From: Xiphias gladius
Lineage: Eukaryota; Chordata; Actinopteri; Istiophoriformes; Xiphiidae
Direction: 5' to 3'
NCBI RefSeq assembly: GCF_016859285.1
Contig: NC_053409.1
Span: forward strand, 27,786,539-27,850,538
Length of the DNA stretch: 64,000 bases
Below, piece by piece: positions 24,233-36,490 of the stretch. Each line of letters starts with the position of its first letter. Position 1 is the stretch's first letter. The notes below the pieces were generated by a model. That model did no database searches and was not told the DNA's origin. It worked only from the letters and a program-made list of their open reading frames with translations. Both the position numbers and the translations under genes were made by a program.

Positions 24233-27200
24233 TCAGGAGGCCAGAGGCTTCTGCGAGTCCACCGGCGAGGATGAGTCCTGCTGGACAGAGTAGAAACAAA
24301 GTAGAGTTTAATAGAGTTAAAGTAAAAATAGAGTAAAGCTACAGTTTACACAGTATACAAACAGAGTAGGGTTACAGTAAAAACAGTGGAGCAACAGAAG
24401 CACCAGAAGAGTTACAGTATAAACACAGTGAACTTAGAGTACAGCCATAGTAGAAACACAACAGAATAAACATAGAGACACAGCAGAAACACAGCAGAAG
24501 CACAGTAGAGTTAAAGTAGAAATAGTAGAAACAGAGCTGAAACACAGTAGAGTTACAGTAGAAACACAGTTAAACTAGAAACAGTAGAGGTATAGTAAAA
24601 ACAGTAGAACAGCGTAGAAACTTAGTAGAGTTACAGTAGAAACACAGTAGAAAAAGAGTACAAACAGTAGAAGCACAGTAGAGTTACAGTAGAAATGGAG
24701 TACAGTCACAGTAGAAACACAGCAGTTACAGTGGAACAAAGTTAGAAACACAGCAGAGGAAACATAAAAACATAGAAACAGTAGAATCACAGTAGAAAGA
24801 GAGGGGATACGCAGTAGACTTACAGTCGAAACGGTACAAGCTCAGCTACATTTAAAACATCAGCATTAGAATAAATGTACCTGAGGACCATGAGAGTGAT
24901 GAGCCTGCAGACAGAGAAGATTCTGGGATTTGTAGTATACATAAATAACTCCTCCTCACCTCCTCTGTCTCCTTGGCTGTAACCTCCTCCTCAGCAGGAC
25001 AGACCTCCATCTTTTCCTCCATCTTGTCCTCCTCTCCTCCCCCATCTCCTCCTTCCATGCCATGTTCAGCTTCCCACTCCTGAAGAACTTCGTCCAGGTT
25101 AAACCTCCGTCTGTAGTTCACCAGGAAGTTCTTCACCTGAACCACCGACTTGTTACCAATCACATCTGAGATCGCCTGGAAGTCCCGCCCATACTTCCTG
25201 ATGGCTGCATGGGATTGGACGAGAGGGAGAGTCACTGACCAAGCACTGTGAGGTTTCAATACAGGTAGTCAGCTAATGTAGGTATGACTCAGTTCACCAA
25301 GGGCACATTCAGCCCCGACAAAATGTGACAGAGTCATCTATTTAAACGGAAACGAGGCGCGTTGAACACCCTGTTGTGTTACGCAAGCGTTGCAACTACG
25401 GCAGCCTTCTTAATACGGCAAGGTTTACATACAAGTCGCTGCTGATTGGGTAACACCTCTGACACAACCACCAAAAAAAGAGAAAACGTAACTTTAAGCC
25501 CGTTTCACAACATTTCAGGGAAACATGTCGTTCAACCCAGAAACCGTTGCAAAACATTGCACACCGTTTTTAAATTGAACATGCTCCTGGTCACAGGTAG
25601 TTCAGGTGCGTGTCAGTTCAGCTGGTCACAGGTTAGTTCAGGTGCGTGTCAGTTCAGCTGGTCACAGGTTAGTTCAGGTGCGTGTCAGTTCAGCTGGTCA
25701 CAGGTTAGTTCAGGTGCGTGTCAGTTCAGCTGGTCACAGGTTAGTTCAGGTGCGTGTCAGTTCAGCTGGTCACAGGTTAGTTCAGGTGCGTGTCAGTTCA
25801 GCTGGTCACAGGTTAGTTCAGGTGCGTGTCAGTTCAGCTGGTCACAGGTTAGTTCAGGTTTGTGTCAGTTTAGCTGGTCACAGGTAGTTCAGGTTTGTGT
25901 CAGTTTAGCTGGTCACAGGTAGTTCAGGTGCGTGTCAGTTCAGCTGGTCACAGGTAGTTCAGTTATTACCTTGTACAGCGAGCAGCTGCTCCTCTGTGGT
26001 CCAACGAGTGTTAAACTTCTGATTCACCTGAAACAAAAAAAACAGAAACACAAAGATCAACAACCACAGCAACAATAGGCAACCAGCAACATCACCAGGC
26101 AACCAGCATGTTTCTGCGTCTGTTGCTGTGTTGGCGTGGTTACCTCAGGTTGCCTGAACTCGTCGACTCCTGAGCTGAGCTTCTCCTTCAGAGCGCTGTT
26201 CGTCTGTTTGATCGTCTGAATCTGAAACAGAAAGAGAGAGAGACAGACACAGATGAGAGAGACAGGTGAGACAGATGAGGAGAGAGAGACAGGTGAGCAG
26301 ACAGTCAGGTAGACCAACCTGTCTCTTGATGGAGACAAGCTGACCGTCCAGGTGTCTGATGAGTCCCTGAGCGGACGAAGACGACAGAGAGACGACGTCC
26401 TGCTGATTCAAAAACATTCCTCTGGGAGGACGTTTCTTCATCCGCTGAGACGCCTTACCACCTGTCTGAGAGAGACAGAGACAGGTTGCTACAGACAAGT
26501 GAGGTGAAGCAGATGATACAGGTGTTCAGGTGATTTTCATGTGTTTTTACCTTCAGTCCAGCAGCTGGTTTCACCTCTGACCTCTCTGATCCAGAACTCA
26601 CCTGAAGCCAGTTTAAAAAAACGGTTCGAAAAACAATCAGTAAAGTGAATAAACAGCCAGTAAACAGTGGGTAAACAGTCTGTAAACGGTCACTATGCAG
26701 CAGCCAGCCATTCAGTAAACAGTAAGCAATCAATAAGCAGCCAGTAAACAGTCAGCAACCAGTATACAGTCAGTACATTCAGTAAGCAGTCAGTAAACAG
26801 TCCATAAAAAGTCCGTAAAAAGTAAACAGAAAATAAACCGTAAACAGTCTGCAAACAGTGCGTCAACAGTGCGTAAACAGTGCGTAAACAGCCTCTCACC
26901 TCCTTCTTGTCGTCTTTATTTTGGTCGAACTCTGAGTCACTCGGGGGATTTCTGTTACCGTCTTCAACTTCATCGTCACTGAAACACAAACAGTTCACAA
27001 TTTAATCCACCAATCACATCACAGGATTTACCTGTGAGGGTTCACATCTGTGTTGTTGAGTGCAGTGTTACGTGTGGTGTTACCTGTAGCGTTACCCGTG
27101 GTTTACCGATACTGTTCACTGTCGTGTTGCCTGTGATGTTGCTGTAGTATAACCTATAGTATTACCTGTAGTATCCCTTTAGCGTTACCTGTGGTGTTAC

Positions 27201-30112
27201 CTGTAGTGTTACCTGTGCAGGTTGCAGCTCACCTGTCGTCTCTCTCTCTCTTGTGTTTTCGGGTCTGTCGGTCCATGAGACTGGTTTTACTGCGACTTTT
27301 CTTCCAGGAGTAATAAAACCGAACCAGACTGGCCATCGACTTATCGGGTAACTACAGAAAGAGAGACAGTTTTAGAATATAAATCATGACTCTTTACTGT
27401 CCACAGTGAGCGGTCAAAAAAAGTGGTCATATTATCTGTACTGTTAACAGTGTAATAAACAAACTGGTTATACTGGCGAGGTACCATCTGCTGGATGCGG
27501 TGGAAGCTCTTGCCGTGGAAGCTGAAAGCCTGTTCAAACAGGACTCTGTCCTCCACTGTCCACTCATCAGGAAACGGGGTGAAGTTCGGCAGATCAGCCA
27601 GAGATTTCTCAATGTTGTGTTTGTGCCAGAAGAGCATCCCCAGAGCCTGAAATCCAGGGTTATAGTGGTACACTGAAGCTCAGCTCTGACAGAAGGTAAT
27701 ATTATCACTAACAGGGTTATACTGTCTGTCTGAACTCTGTGCTCTCTGAGAAGCGCATCATTAACTCTGTCAGGTACTGGAGGTCACGGCAGAGTTAAAA
27801 TATAAAACTTTACCTGCTCCATGTTGTAGCCATGTTTCTCTTTGGCAATGGCGATGTACTCATCCACTGAAACCAAGAAACAAACATCTAAAACTATTAT
27901 CTGACATTAAAACATCACACACAGGTTTATGTTTTATATCTAACATTGTAAATTTGTTAAATGTGGATTGAGAGTAGTTTCTTACACTGAGTCTGGTTCA
28001 GACAGCTGCTGGGGATCCAAACCAACATCCCAAGGTTTTCTCTGAGCTGAGCCGCCTGGGCCACTTCTGATAACACACACACAGAAACACACTGTGTTAT
28101 CATTAGTTAAAGTGACAACCGATATGACCTTACTGCAGAATGGTCAGAATCCTTGCATATATCAGCACATCAGTAACAGCACAGGTTTGAGATCTAAACT
28201 AATTCAACCCGAGATCTGTCCATATTTTTCTTCATCAAACAGCTTCAGAAATATGGAGAAGTTATCTCAAGATTTACACCACATCACCCCCAGAAATCTA
28301 ATGTCAGTGCAGCTAGAATTATTTTCATTAATAGAATTTTGACCAAAATAAATTCTCATACAGAAGTTGGTTGCCGGGGCTGTGGTCAGTGTGAACACAC
28401 GTCCATTTTATAATAAAATCCTGGTAAAAAACATTGAAAGGGAAAGACTTACCTGGACTATAATTTCTCACACTTTAAATTCAGTATTATATAATAAACA
28501 TCATTTTTACTGTTAACATTCATTATTGCTATTACATAAGCATAGTCAGTGTCCTCTCTATCAAGTACATCTGTAAAATCTTCTGTTATGATGTTCATGA
28601 TGTTCTGTGTTTGCTGTTGATTGACTTCAGTGTTTTATCAGTCATGGAATTGTAGTGCACTGCTATAGATTCAGAGGTGTGCCTGATATTCTGACTCCTC
28701 AGGTGTGTGCACAGAAACGATAGCAGCTTTAAAGGTGCTGTATGTACGTTTTTTGCTATCGGTACATAGCCAACGTAAGCATTAACAGCTTTAGCCATTG
28801 TTGCGTTTAGAAGACACTAGGTTAGAATACGCCATCTGAGCAAGGCTACTTGTTCAACAACTCATGTTGGACTGAGGACAGACTGGACGCTACAGTGACT
28901 CACTATCACAAAGTGGTGTTACGAGACGGGACGGGCCAGGGCTAGCTGGTTAGCATGCTAGCTTCAACAGAAGAAAAGAATTGATAGAAACAGTAGCTCT
29001 TAGCGAGTAAAGGAATGAAGTTTGATGCTAAACTCACAACGTTTCTTCTAGACTGGTAAGTAAACAGCTGTTTATGCTAACGTTGGCTATGTAGCGATAG
29101 CAAAAACTTACATATAGCACCTTCAACTCTGAACTCAGTGACAAGCAGAAAACTGAACACTTTTCTGACAATAAAAACTAAAACTGAACGTTGTAAATTT
29201 TAAAAGATGAAGTGCTATGCTGGACAGTATCAGTCTGTACAGGTGTACCTGATACAGGTGTACCTGATACAGGTGTACCTGACAGTGGACACTGAGTGTA
29301 TTCATCATATGAGTGGTGCTGAGCAGCTGATCCTGTTCTCAATGGAGAATCTGACTCTGGAACAGCAGTTCTCTCTAATTTATATGATTTCCAATAAAAA
29401 CATGCAGTAATAAAACCCACTGTAGAGTCAAGACTCAGTATCTGTTATAAAACTATAAGTAGGACAAATCAATATAGAATGAGAGACTGTAGATCTGGTC
29501 CAGAACCAGCATCATTGAGACCTGCTCACTGAGCCAGAAGCAGTAGAAAGAAACGGTCTGTTATAGAGCTAGAACCTATAGAAGCTGCTCTGCTTGAAAA
29601 ACTGTTAAACACGTAAGGACCTGGAACCAATATGGTTTACCATGGAGTCGGAACCAGTACGACTATAGAGCCAGTATGTTCTATAGAGCTGAAACCAGTA
29701 TGAGAAGACTGGAACCAGTATGGTGCTTGCGTTGTTCGAGGCTACCACCACCGAGCCGCATTTAGTCTCTTACCCGGGTCAAAATCCGGAACCACGGCCT
29801 GGTACTGTGGGCCGACCCTCATCCCTCCTCCACCTGCACACACAGTACACAGCAGTACTCAGTAGCAGTTCTCAGGAGTACACGCAGTACACAGCAGTAC
29901 TACTGTGACCGAGGCTACCCACCATGCTCCTCGTCGCTGCTGGATCCTGAACTTCCTTCTTCCCAGCAGCTGTTAGTGCTGGTTCCATTACCGGACAGAC
30001 TCTTCCCGCCGGGGTTCGCTGCTGCTCCGGGGCCACTGTTGCCGCCGCCCGCCGGGGCTCTGCCTCTCCTCTTCCCCGGAGCCTCCGGGTTTCTTTCCAA
30101 CATCGCCGGCAT
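24233..30112 (-). CDS. rcor1: RCOR1 (CoREST1), REST corepressor 1
   Basis: Scaffold that joins the demethylase LSD1/KDM1A to HDAC1/2 and lets the complex work on nucleosomes; nuclear. Exons, minus strand: 30112-29923, 29833-29774, 28066-27986, 27866-27814, 27646-27485, 27351-27233, 26978-26900, 26601-26551, 26465-26319, 26221-26144, 26027-25970, 25204-24960, a possible 24-base exon 24904-24881, and 24277-24233. Phases close to about 463 residues (human 485). Start MPAML matches the human MPAMV start; two in-frame codons for MLL lie just upstream. The SSDEEHG acidic N-terminus is followed by ELM2 ([17 protein letters not shown] onward), SANT1 ([27 protein letters not shown]), the LSD1-binding linker ([14 protein letters not shown]) and SANT2 ([35 protein letters not shown]). 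The extreme C-terminus diverges from mammals (ends [10 protein letters not shown]). Introns are rich in minisatellites. Confidence 0.96.
24290..24840. repeat. Degenerate tandem repeat (cagtagaaacacagtagagt)
   Basis: A 10-22-bp unit of the form ACAGTAGAAACACAGTAGAG repeats with much variation across the last rcor1 intron, on both sides of the short candidate exon. Confidence 0.8.
24881..24904 (-). other. rcor1: Candidate 24-base microexon of rcor1
   Basis: Minus strand shows TCTGTCTGCAG before and GTACATTT after a 24-base block. It would add AHHSHGPQ in frame between exon 12 and the last exon. Splice sites are good but the peptide has no human counterpart, so usage is uncertain. Confidence 0.4.
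25586..25962. repeat. 36-bp minisatellite, 10 copies, in an rcor1 intron
   Basis: Unit contains GTGCGTGTCAGTTCAGCTGG followed by TCACAGGTTAGTTCAG. The central seven copies are almost identical; the outer copies are 35 bp and carry TTTGTGTCAGTTTAG variants. Because 36 is divisible by three, long open frames cross it on the plus strand. It starts directly behind the donor of rcor1 exon 11. Confidence 0.95.
26640..26895. repeat. Degenerate (cagtaaacagt)n repeat in rcor1
   Basis: Units of 11-13 bases resembling CAGTAAACAGTC fill the intron between rcor1 exons 7 and 8. Confidence 0.8.
27060..27232. repeat. 12-bp repeat of splice-donor-like units in rcor1
   Basis: Plus-strand unit GTGTTACCTGTA; on the transcribed minus strand each unit reads TACAGGTAACAC, a good 5' splice-site consensus. 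About ten to twelve variable copies begin almost at once after the genuine exon 6 donor at 27233. Confidence 0.8.
28067..29773. other. rcor1 intron 2, no extra gene seen
   Basis: AT-rich intron. Short inverted segments (TGCTATCGGTACATAGCCAACGT-type at about 28755 and its complement at about 29075) suggest a MITE of about 370 bases spanning roughly 28730-29125. A triple of GATACAGGTGTACCT-like units lies at 29240-29285. Confidence 0.45.
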
Positions 30113-30539
30113 GAGGAGCACGGAGGCAGCCCGGGCTAAGTGCTAGCTGCTAACTCAGGCTAACAGTTAGCTTGTTAGCTTAGCCGCTCCGCTAACTGAA
30201 CCGAACCGGCTAACCAGCCCCGGAGCTGAGCTCACAGTCCGTGAGCAGCTGTGGGGCGGGGGTCGGTGAGAGACAGAAACTCTGAGGCGGGGATGTACCG
30301 AGTGATGAAGCTAACGGAAGCTAAAGCTGCTCCAGCAGACAGATGCTAACTGTTAATCCGAGACCGAGGCTTCACACCGAGGCAGAAAAGTTCCGGAACA
30401 AGCAGCCGGAACCAGAAGAGACCAGATCAAACCAGACCGCGACTTACAGACCGAGTACAGACACCGACACAACCACAGTAATCGATACAGAGTCAGTACA
30501 ACTGATCAGAGATCAAACTCTCTGAGGCGGATCGATCAG

Positions 30540-32611
30540 AGCAGGACGAGTGTGAGTGCGTGTGCGTGTCCCTTTAACAAATCATCACACTGTTCACATA
30601 TTAAACAGCTGACAATAAAACACATTCATCGCAGTTGATATGAATCACTTTTGATGATTGATTATCGGTTATTGAGTCTGATTTGCTCTGCCTCTCTCAT
30701 TCTCCAGAAATATTAAAAATCATTGTTTTAAATCTCTCATTTTAAAATAACTCACTCAGAGCTGAAAGAATCGGTTAGTTAATCAATAGGAAAATTATTA
30801 ACTGATAGTTAAAATATTGCCAATCTATAGTGCAGCTGTAATCAGATCTAAATGTTCAAAGTTCAAAGTACAATAAATACATTGTCTAATATACCCAAAC
30901 ATACAGATGCTACAATACACCGAGCCCGATGTCATAGAAATACTCACTCCCATTCGGCCCCATAAATCCCGTAGATGTGGATGATCATAGCAAAAACAAA
31001 GTATAACTGCACCGAGCTAAATACTTCACATATCTTCCTGTTGAAGAGCTGACATGTGAAACCACGGGAGACTGGCTTTGACTTTGACCTAGCAAGCCAG
31101 TTATCAACAAAGGATCCAAAAAGCAATAGGATACGTAACTGTCAGAAACAGCTCTCTTTATCCTCCAAAAAAACGTTTTAAAAATCATAGAGTTGAATCA
31201 GTGCCTCTAAACAACAAAAACTAAACATCATAACCTGCGTGAAGGTAGGCTTCATTGCCAGACAGTTAGACTGCATTGGTTTTAGCTTGGTGTACCTACT
31301 AAACCGGCAACTGTATATATGCCTGTGGGCCGCAGAGAAACATGCCTAAATTCTATATTTTAGAGTGTAAATACCATATCCCACCAACAATATCTCAGAC
31401 AAGCTCTCCTCCACGTTTTGTCAAACACAGTATGTAACTAGTGCACATGGGACATACAATTAATTTGAGCTACAGAGGCATTTACACATCTTTGTACAGA
31501 GTGAAATGCATCTTTCAGCTACTGGTCTTCACTTTGTGTGTGTGTGTGTGTCAAGCAATAGTCCTAATGCAGTGGAAGAGATAGAAAAACGGCGCCCAGG
31601 ACTGCACGGTCTTGTGGTGGTACCGTGTTTAGGGAGAGAAGACTTGTTACTGAAAACAGCCAAGGCACATGGAATATTTACTCTCCCTTTCACTCTCACT
31701 CAAAATAATCTACAAGGCAGCTGCTTGTGCATAACCACAAAACTGAAGTCATATTTTTAACAGTTGTTAGATAGAAAACAGTACTGAATTTAAGCTGCAC
31801 AACACAACTCCTCATGCTCATGGCTCCCTGTGAGTAATAATGGTGAAATATTTCATTTCCCAGAAAACGTGGCCTGTAGACTGTGAGGATGTGAAAAAGA
31901 TCTCATACTGGAGATTCCAACTTTCTCTGAAAGAAACACATGTACACTGCTGCTTAGCTGACACTCTGAACGTTAATCCATTAAGAATTATATACATATA
32001 CAGCTAGAATAACTTCCAGTAGATAAGGCAATTCTGCTGTGGAGTATGATTAAATGATGAAACAGTTATACAGTATGTGTACATAAAGATTTTGTTGAAT
32101 GCAGCCTAAAGAGAACATTGCAGTTTGCTTGTTGGACTAACATCACTTAAGTATTTTTTGGATGACATTTGATTGTATATTTTCTCAAGATAACACTTGT
32201 TTCTCTCTCTTTTAGGAGAGTGGCACAGAATTCTAAAGCAAGAGTTATCCCTATAGTCAATAAAGCAGTAAGTCTCAAGTGTCTAGTTCCAGCATGGCAA
32301 TATGATGACATGACAATATAACCACATATAATTTTAGATTTAACGTGCTGCAGTACACAACCAAAGTAACAGAAATCATGCCAATGTCCAAATACATATG
32401 GCCCTAGCTGTTGGTGTGTACTGTCACCTCTGCAATCTCAACCTCATGAAAATGTTTGGGAAACACTGGCTTTCAGTGCTTATTCAATCTATGTCCCTCA
32501 GTGTATTAACGTTGACATGGTTTCATCTTTCCGTAACGCTCCCAGTCCTCTCCAGCAGCGACAGGCTAGACTCAAATCAAGACCCAGTTTCCTATGGGGC
32601 CTATTACATGG
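30540..32611. other. Intergenic DNA between rcor1 and ankrd9
   Basis: No supportable gene. A Tc1-type terminus (ATGTCCAAATACATATGG) lies at about 32380-32402. The frame at 31506-31760 has no recognisable domain. Confidence 0.4.
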
Positions 32612-32619
32612 TCTGCTTC

Positions 32620-33441
32620 CAGTGGTGGAACTTAACTAAGTACATGTAGTACTAATTTACATTTAGTACTGTACTTAAGTACAAATTTGAGGTACTTGTA
32701 CTTTACTTTACATTTAATGCAACTACTTACTTCTACTCCACTACATCTCATAGGCAAATGTTGTACAAATATTTTACTCCACTACATTTGTCTGGTAGCT
32801 TCAGTTACTAGTTACTTTTCAAATTACAATTTTTCATACTCTTCCTACCAAGTGAAAACCATGTATCTCCAAATTTGGTGATTTGGTGAATGTTTGTGAT
32901 AAATCCAAGGATTGAGTGTCACCTTTTATGGGTCGAGAAAATTCTCCTACCTCTTAAGCTAAAAAACTATTTTAAAAACCCTCTTGGATCAGCTGGAAAA
33001 TGCATTGTCACAAAGCCCAAAACAGGCTGTTTTTCTGAGCTCATGAGAAGTTGACTTTTCAGAGATACGTGGTTTTCACAGGACAGTGACACTACGAACA
33101 AAGATGATATTATAGAATATGATGCATCGCTGTAGATTAAACTACCCAACAGTATATAAAGTAGCTCAAATTAGCTGAACCTTAATCATCTACACCAGTA
33201 AAATGCAACATACACATTATTGCAGCAGAAATATTAATCCAAACATTGACAAGGACCATTTTACTGCACAATGAGTACTTTACTTTTCATACTTAAAGTC
33301 AAGTTTTTCTTGATAATTCTTACATACTTTTATTGAGGTAAGGTTTCGAATGCAGGACTCTGACTTGTAGTGGAGTATATTTGCAGTTTGGTATTAGTAC
33401 CTTCACTTAAGCAAAGGATCTGATTACATCTTCCACCGCTG
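32620..33441. mobile_element. hAT-type MITE with perfect 8-bp target duplication
   Basis: Begins CAGTGGTGGAACTTAACTAA and ends CATCTTCCACCGCTG; the tips are inverted repeats. Both ends are flanked by tctgcttc (32612-32619 and 33442-33449), an exact 8-bp duplication characteristic of hAT transposition. The interior is noncoding and matches the abundant AAGTACTTGTACTTTACTT-type repeat of spiny-rayed fish. Related partial copies lie at 23.3 and 35.8 kb. Confidence 0.9.
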
Positions 33442-33449
33442 TCTGCTTC

Positions 33450-34555
33450 TGGCAATGGAATGCCCTCACCCAAGAATTCAAGTAACTGTAGCATTACTTG
33501 TTGCGTGGAGTGTGAATGTTTTTGCGGTCATTGTATAGAAAAGCATTTCACCGTGTTTCTTGCGTGTGTGTGTCTGGAGATGTTTTGACTGGTGCTCATC
33601 CAGTGACGTTTATTGAGCACTCACGACCAGCTGTCCAGAACTCCTTTCTTCCTACTGTTGCAGTGAAAGAATGCAATGGCTATTTTGAACACTTGTATGC
33701 CTTTCTTCGCCTGCTTTCTGCCACCTTTCTCTCCCTGTTGGAGGTCAAATTAGTTTCTTTTAAGACTGCCCATTCAAGGAAAAACTCTACCTTCTCCCTG
33801 GATATATTACATGATAAAATGTTTTGTTGAATGCAGTTGGTTGCTTTGTTTATTTTGCACCATTGATGAAATTTCTTTCTTGGATTAAATTGAGCACTTG
33901 CTTGCATTCATTGATATTCACTTGTTGTGCATGTTTATGTGAATGTCTTAACATAAGATGACATTAGGATATGAGAAATTATGGCCATAGAAGCAAGAGA
34001 AAAATATGAATGCATACATACTGTAAATGTATTCTATGTTATAGAAGCAATCCCCCTTCCCTCCAAAATTAAACACAGACAAACTGATTAATACTGTCTC
34101 TCCTGCACTCCCCAGAAAAAAATGAATTATATATATTGAATATACTGTAAGTGTAGTCAACGTAATAATCAATGCACATTATGCTAAAATATTTACTGAA
34201 AAGTGCTGCAAATATAGTTGCTACTGCTGTCTGCCCCAGTTGAAACCATCCAGACAGGATGACAGCAGGGATTTGTTCGGAGCTTTTGAGAGCTACATGA
34301 ACCATGTGACCGCATGATGGTAAGATCAAAGAGTGTCGCAACTCTTCTATTCAACGGCAAGCCGACCAATGGTCCTCTGTGATGTCGTGTAACAACAGTC
34401 CTGTGTGATATCAGCACGTACCAGCAGGCATATGTGATGTCAGCATGGTTTCGTAGCCTTGAGCTGTTCTACAACTATTGACCGGTTCTGTTTTCATTTA
34501 ATTCTATTTATTCTTGTGTTTCTCTGTCACTGCTGCTACTGATGATGGAAGTGAT
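33450..34555. other. Intergenic DNA, nothing recognised
   Basis: The frame at 33516-33830 (104 codons) shows no known domain, no splice context and no conserved pattern I recognise. Otherwise AT-rich. Confidence 0.35.
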
Positions 34556-34557
34556 GA

Positions 34558-34640
34558 TGATCAGAATAAGAATCAGAAAAACTTTAATGATCCCAGAAGG
34601 GAAATTGCTTTGTTACAATTGCAGTAGGAAGTAATAAATA
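34558..34640. repeat. Common fish dispersed repeat fragment
   Basis: Contains AATAAGAATCAGAAAAACTT followed by ATGATCCCAGAAGGGAAATT, a short block found at very high copy in teleost genomes, probably a retrotransposon 3' end. Confidence 0.55.
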
Positions 34641-34817
34641 AAAACTACTATAAATAGTAATTATAAGAAATGCACAGTAAGTGAATAGAAAAATGTACAA
34701 ACGCAAATGTGCAAAAAGTAAACGTAGACTCTCCAGGTCTCTTAACCTCAGCATACAGCACGTCCAGTGTCCCGTCTCCTCCTGTAGTGTAGCGACACTG
34801 ATGCGTTTGCCTATCTG

Positions 34818-35405
34818 ATGACAATGATGATGGTGATGATGATGATGATGATGTTAACTATTATAATAGTGATGATGATGTTAGTAATGATGATTGCGAT
34901 TATGGTGATTTTGGTGAAGTTGATGATGAGGGAGATGATGTTGAGGATGATGGTGATGATGGTGATGATGATGATGATGATGACAATGAAAATGGTGATG
35001 TTGATGGAGATGATAATGATGATGGTGATGATGATGGTGACAAAAGTGATGATGATGACGTTAGTAATGATGATTGTGATTATGGTGATGTTGGAGATGA
35101 TGATGATGATTATGATGATGATGATGACAATGAAAATGGTGATGTTGATGGTGATGATGATGATTATGATGATGATGGTGATGTTGATGGAGATGGTGGT
35201 GATGATGATGATGATGAGGATGATGTTGGTGATGATGTTGATGATTGTGATGATGTGTTGGCAATGATGATGATGTTGATGATGTTCATTATGAAAATGA
35301 TGATGGTGATGATGATAATAATGTTGGTGATGATGATGGTGACAAAAGTGATGATGATGACAATGACGTTGATGGTGATGTTGGTAACGGTCCTGATGAT
35401 GATGA
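34818..35405. repeat. Long imperfect (GAT)n trinucleotide tract
   Basis: Almost 600 bases of GATGATGGT-type triplets; a second tract lies at 35678-35765. Plus-strand Met/Asp-rich and minus-strand His-rich open frames across it are by-products of the repeat. Confidence 0.95.
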
Positions 35406-35765
35406 CGTCTGTGTAGTTGAAGGGAAGTTGTTTGATAAACTGATCCAGGATTAGTCTCAGGTTATGGATATGACCGAGCAGATCTGACCATAGATCAGTT
35501 AAACTGATATTGGTTATAATGTTTACACCTGTGTGAGTCCTGCATACTGTGATGTGATTGGTGGATTTAAATAGATCATTTATACTGTATGTAGTTACAG
35601 TGAATGAACAGCAGGAGGAGCCCCTCAACACGTTTTGATTCTGAGTGCTGATCAGAGGATTTATCTTCATCTGCCTGACGATGATGATGATGATGGCGGT
35701 GGTGATGATGGTGATAATAGTACTGATGATGATGGTGACAATGGTGATGGTGATGATGAAGATGA

Positions 35766-36490
35766 TTCAGATCCTTTACTTCAGTAAAAGTATGTGAGTA
35801 TAATCAGTTAAATGTACTTCAAGTATTAAAAGTAACAGTACTCAGTGTAGTAGAACATCCCCGTGCTTGTTATAAATTATATTATTACATTTATCCTGAG
35901 TCATTGATGCTTCAGCAGCATTTAGCTACTCCAGGTGGAGCTGGTTTTAAATACTTTAAATAGAACTGGAACTACTGATTAACATTATTGATTGATCTGA
36001 TTATTTTCCTGACTAATTCAATAATAGTTTGGTTTGTTAAAACTCAGAAACTTGTGAAATGTGTTCAGATTGCTTCTTTTGTCCATTTATATTCTAAACT
36101 TTATACCTAAATTTAAAGAGAGGGAAACAACAATTATTCAAATTAAATTAAAAAAGCACTAATGGATGGATGGATTGTTTAGTCGATGAATGGAGAAATA
36201 TGTCTCGACTGACTAAATAATTCATCAACCAATCATTTCAGCTCTGATTTTATACCCTGTTGGGTAGTTCAACCTATAAAAAGCATATTTTATAAACTAG
36301 TCGAGTTTTTGTATCTAAAATCTTAAAGTCTGATACTGTAAAGTAAGTGCAGCTGTCAGACAAATCTAGTGCAGTAAAAAGTACAATATTTACTCTGAAA
36401 TGTGGTGGAGCAGAGGTAGAAAGTAGCAGAAAATGGAAATATTCAAGTCAAGTACAAATAGCTCCACACTGTAATTAAGTCCAGCGTTAA
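35766..36490 (-). mobile_element. Degenerate inverted copy of the hAT-type MITE
   Basis: Starts TCAGATCCTTTACTTCAGTA, the reverse of the 33.4-kb end, and ends with ATTCAAGTCAAGTACAAATA. Diverged; no exact target duplication noted. Confidence 0.6.

Noticed and set aside
25446-25922. Two repeat-protein frames with 12-residue units
   Set aside because: The 36-bp minisatellite is divisible by three, so frames stay open by chance. It is in an rcor1 intron, on the opposite strand.
25586-25962. CRISPR-like array appearance
   Set aside because: Repeats are contiguous with no unique spacers, in a vertebrate intron; a plain minisatellite.
31506-31760. 84-codon frame (NAVEEIEKRRPGLHGLVVVP)
   Set aside because: It crosses a (TG)n run, has no recognised domain and no splice context.
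33516-33830. 104-codon frame
   Set aside because: No domain, no conserved pattern recognised, AT-rich intergenic setting between transposon relics.
34818-35670. Met/Asp-rich and His-rich open frames
   Set aside because: Products of the (GAT)n tract.
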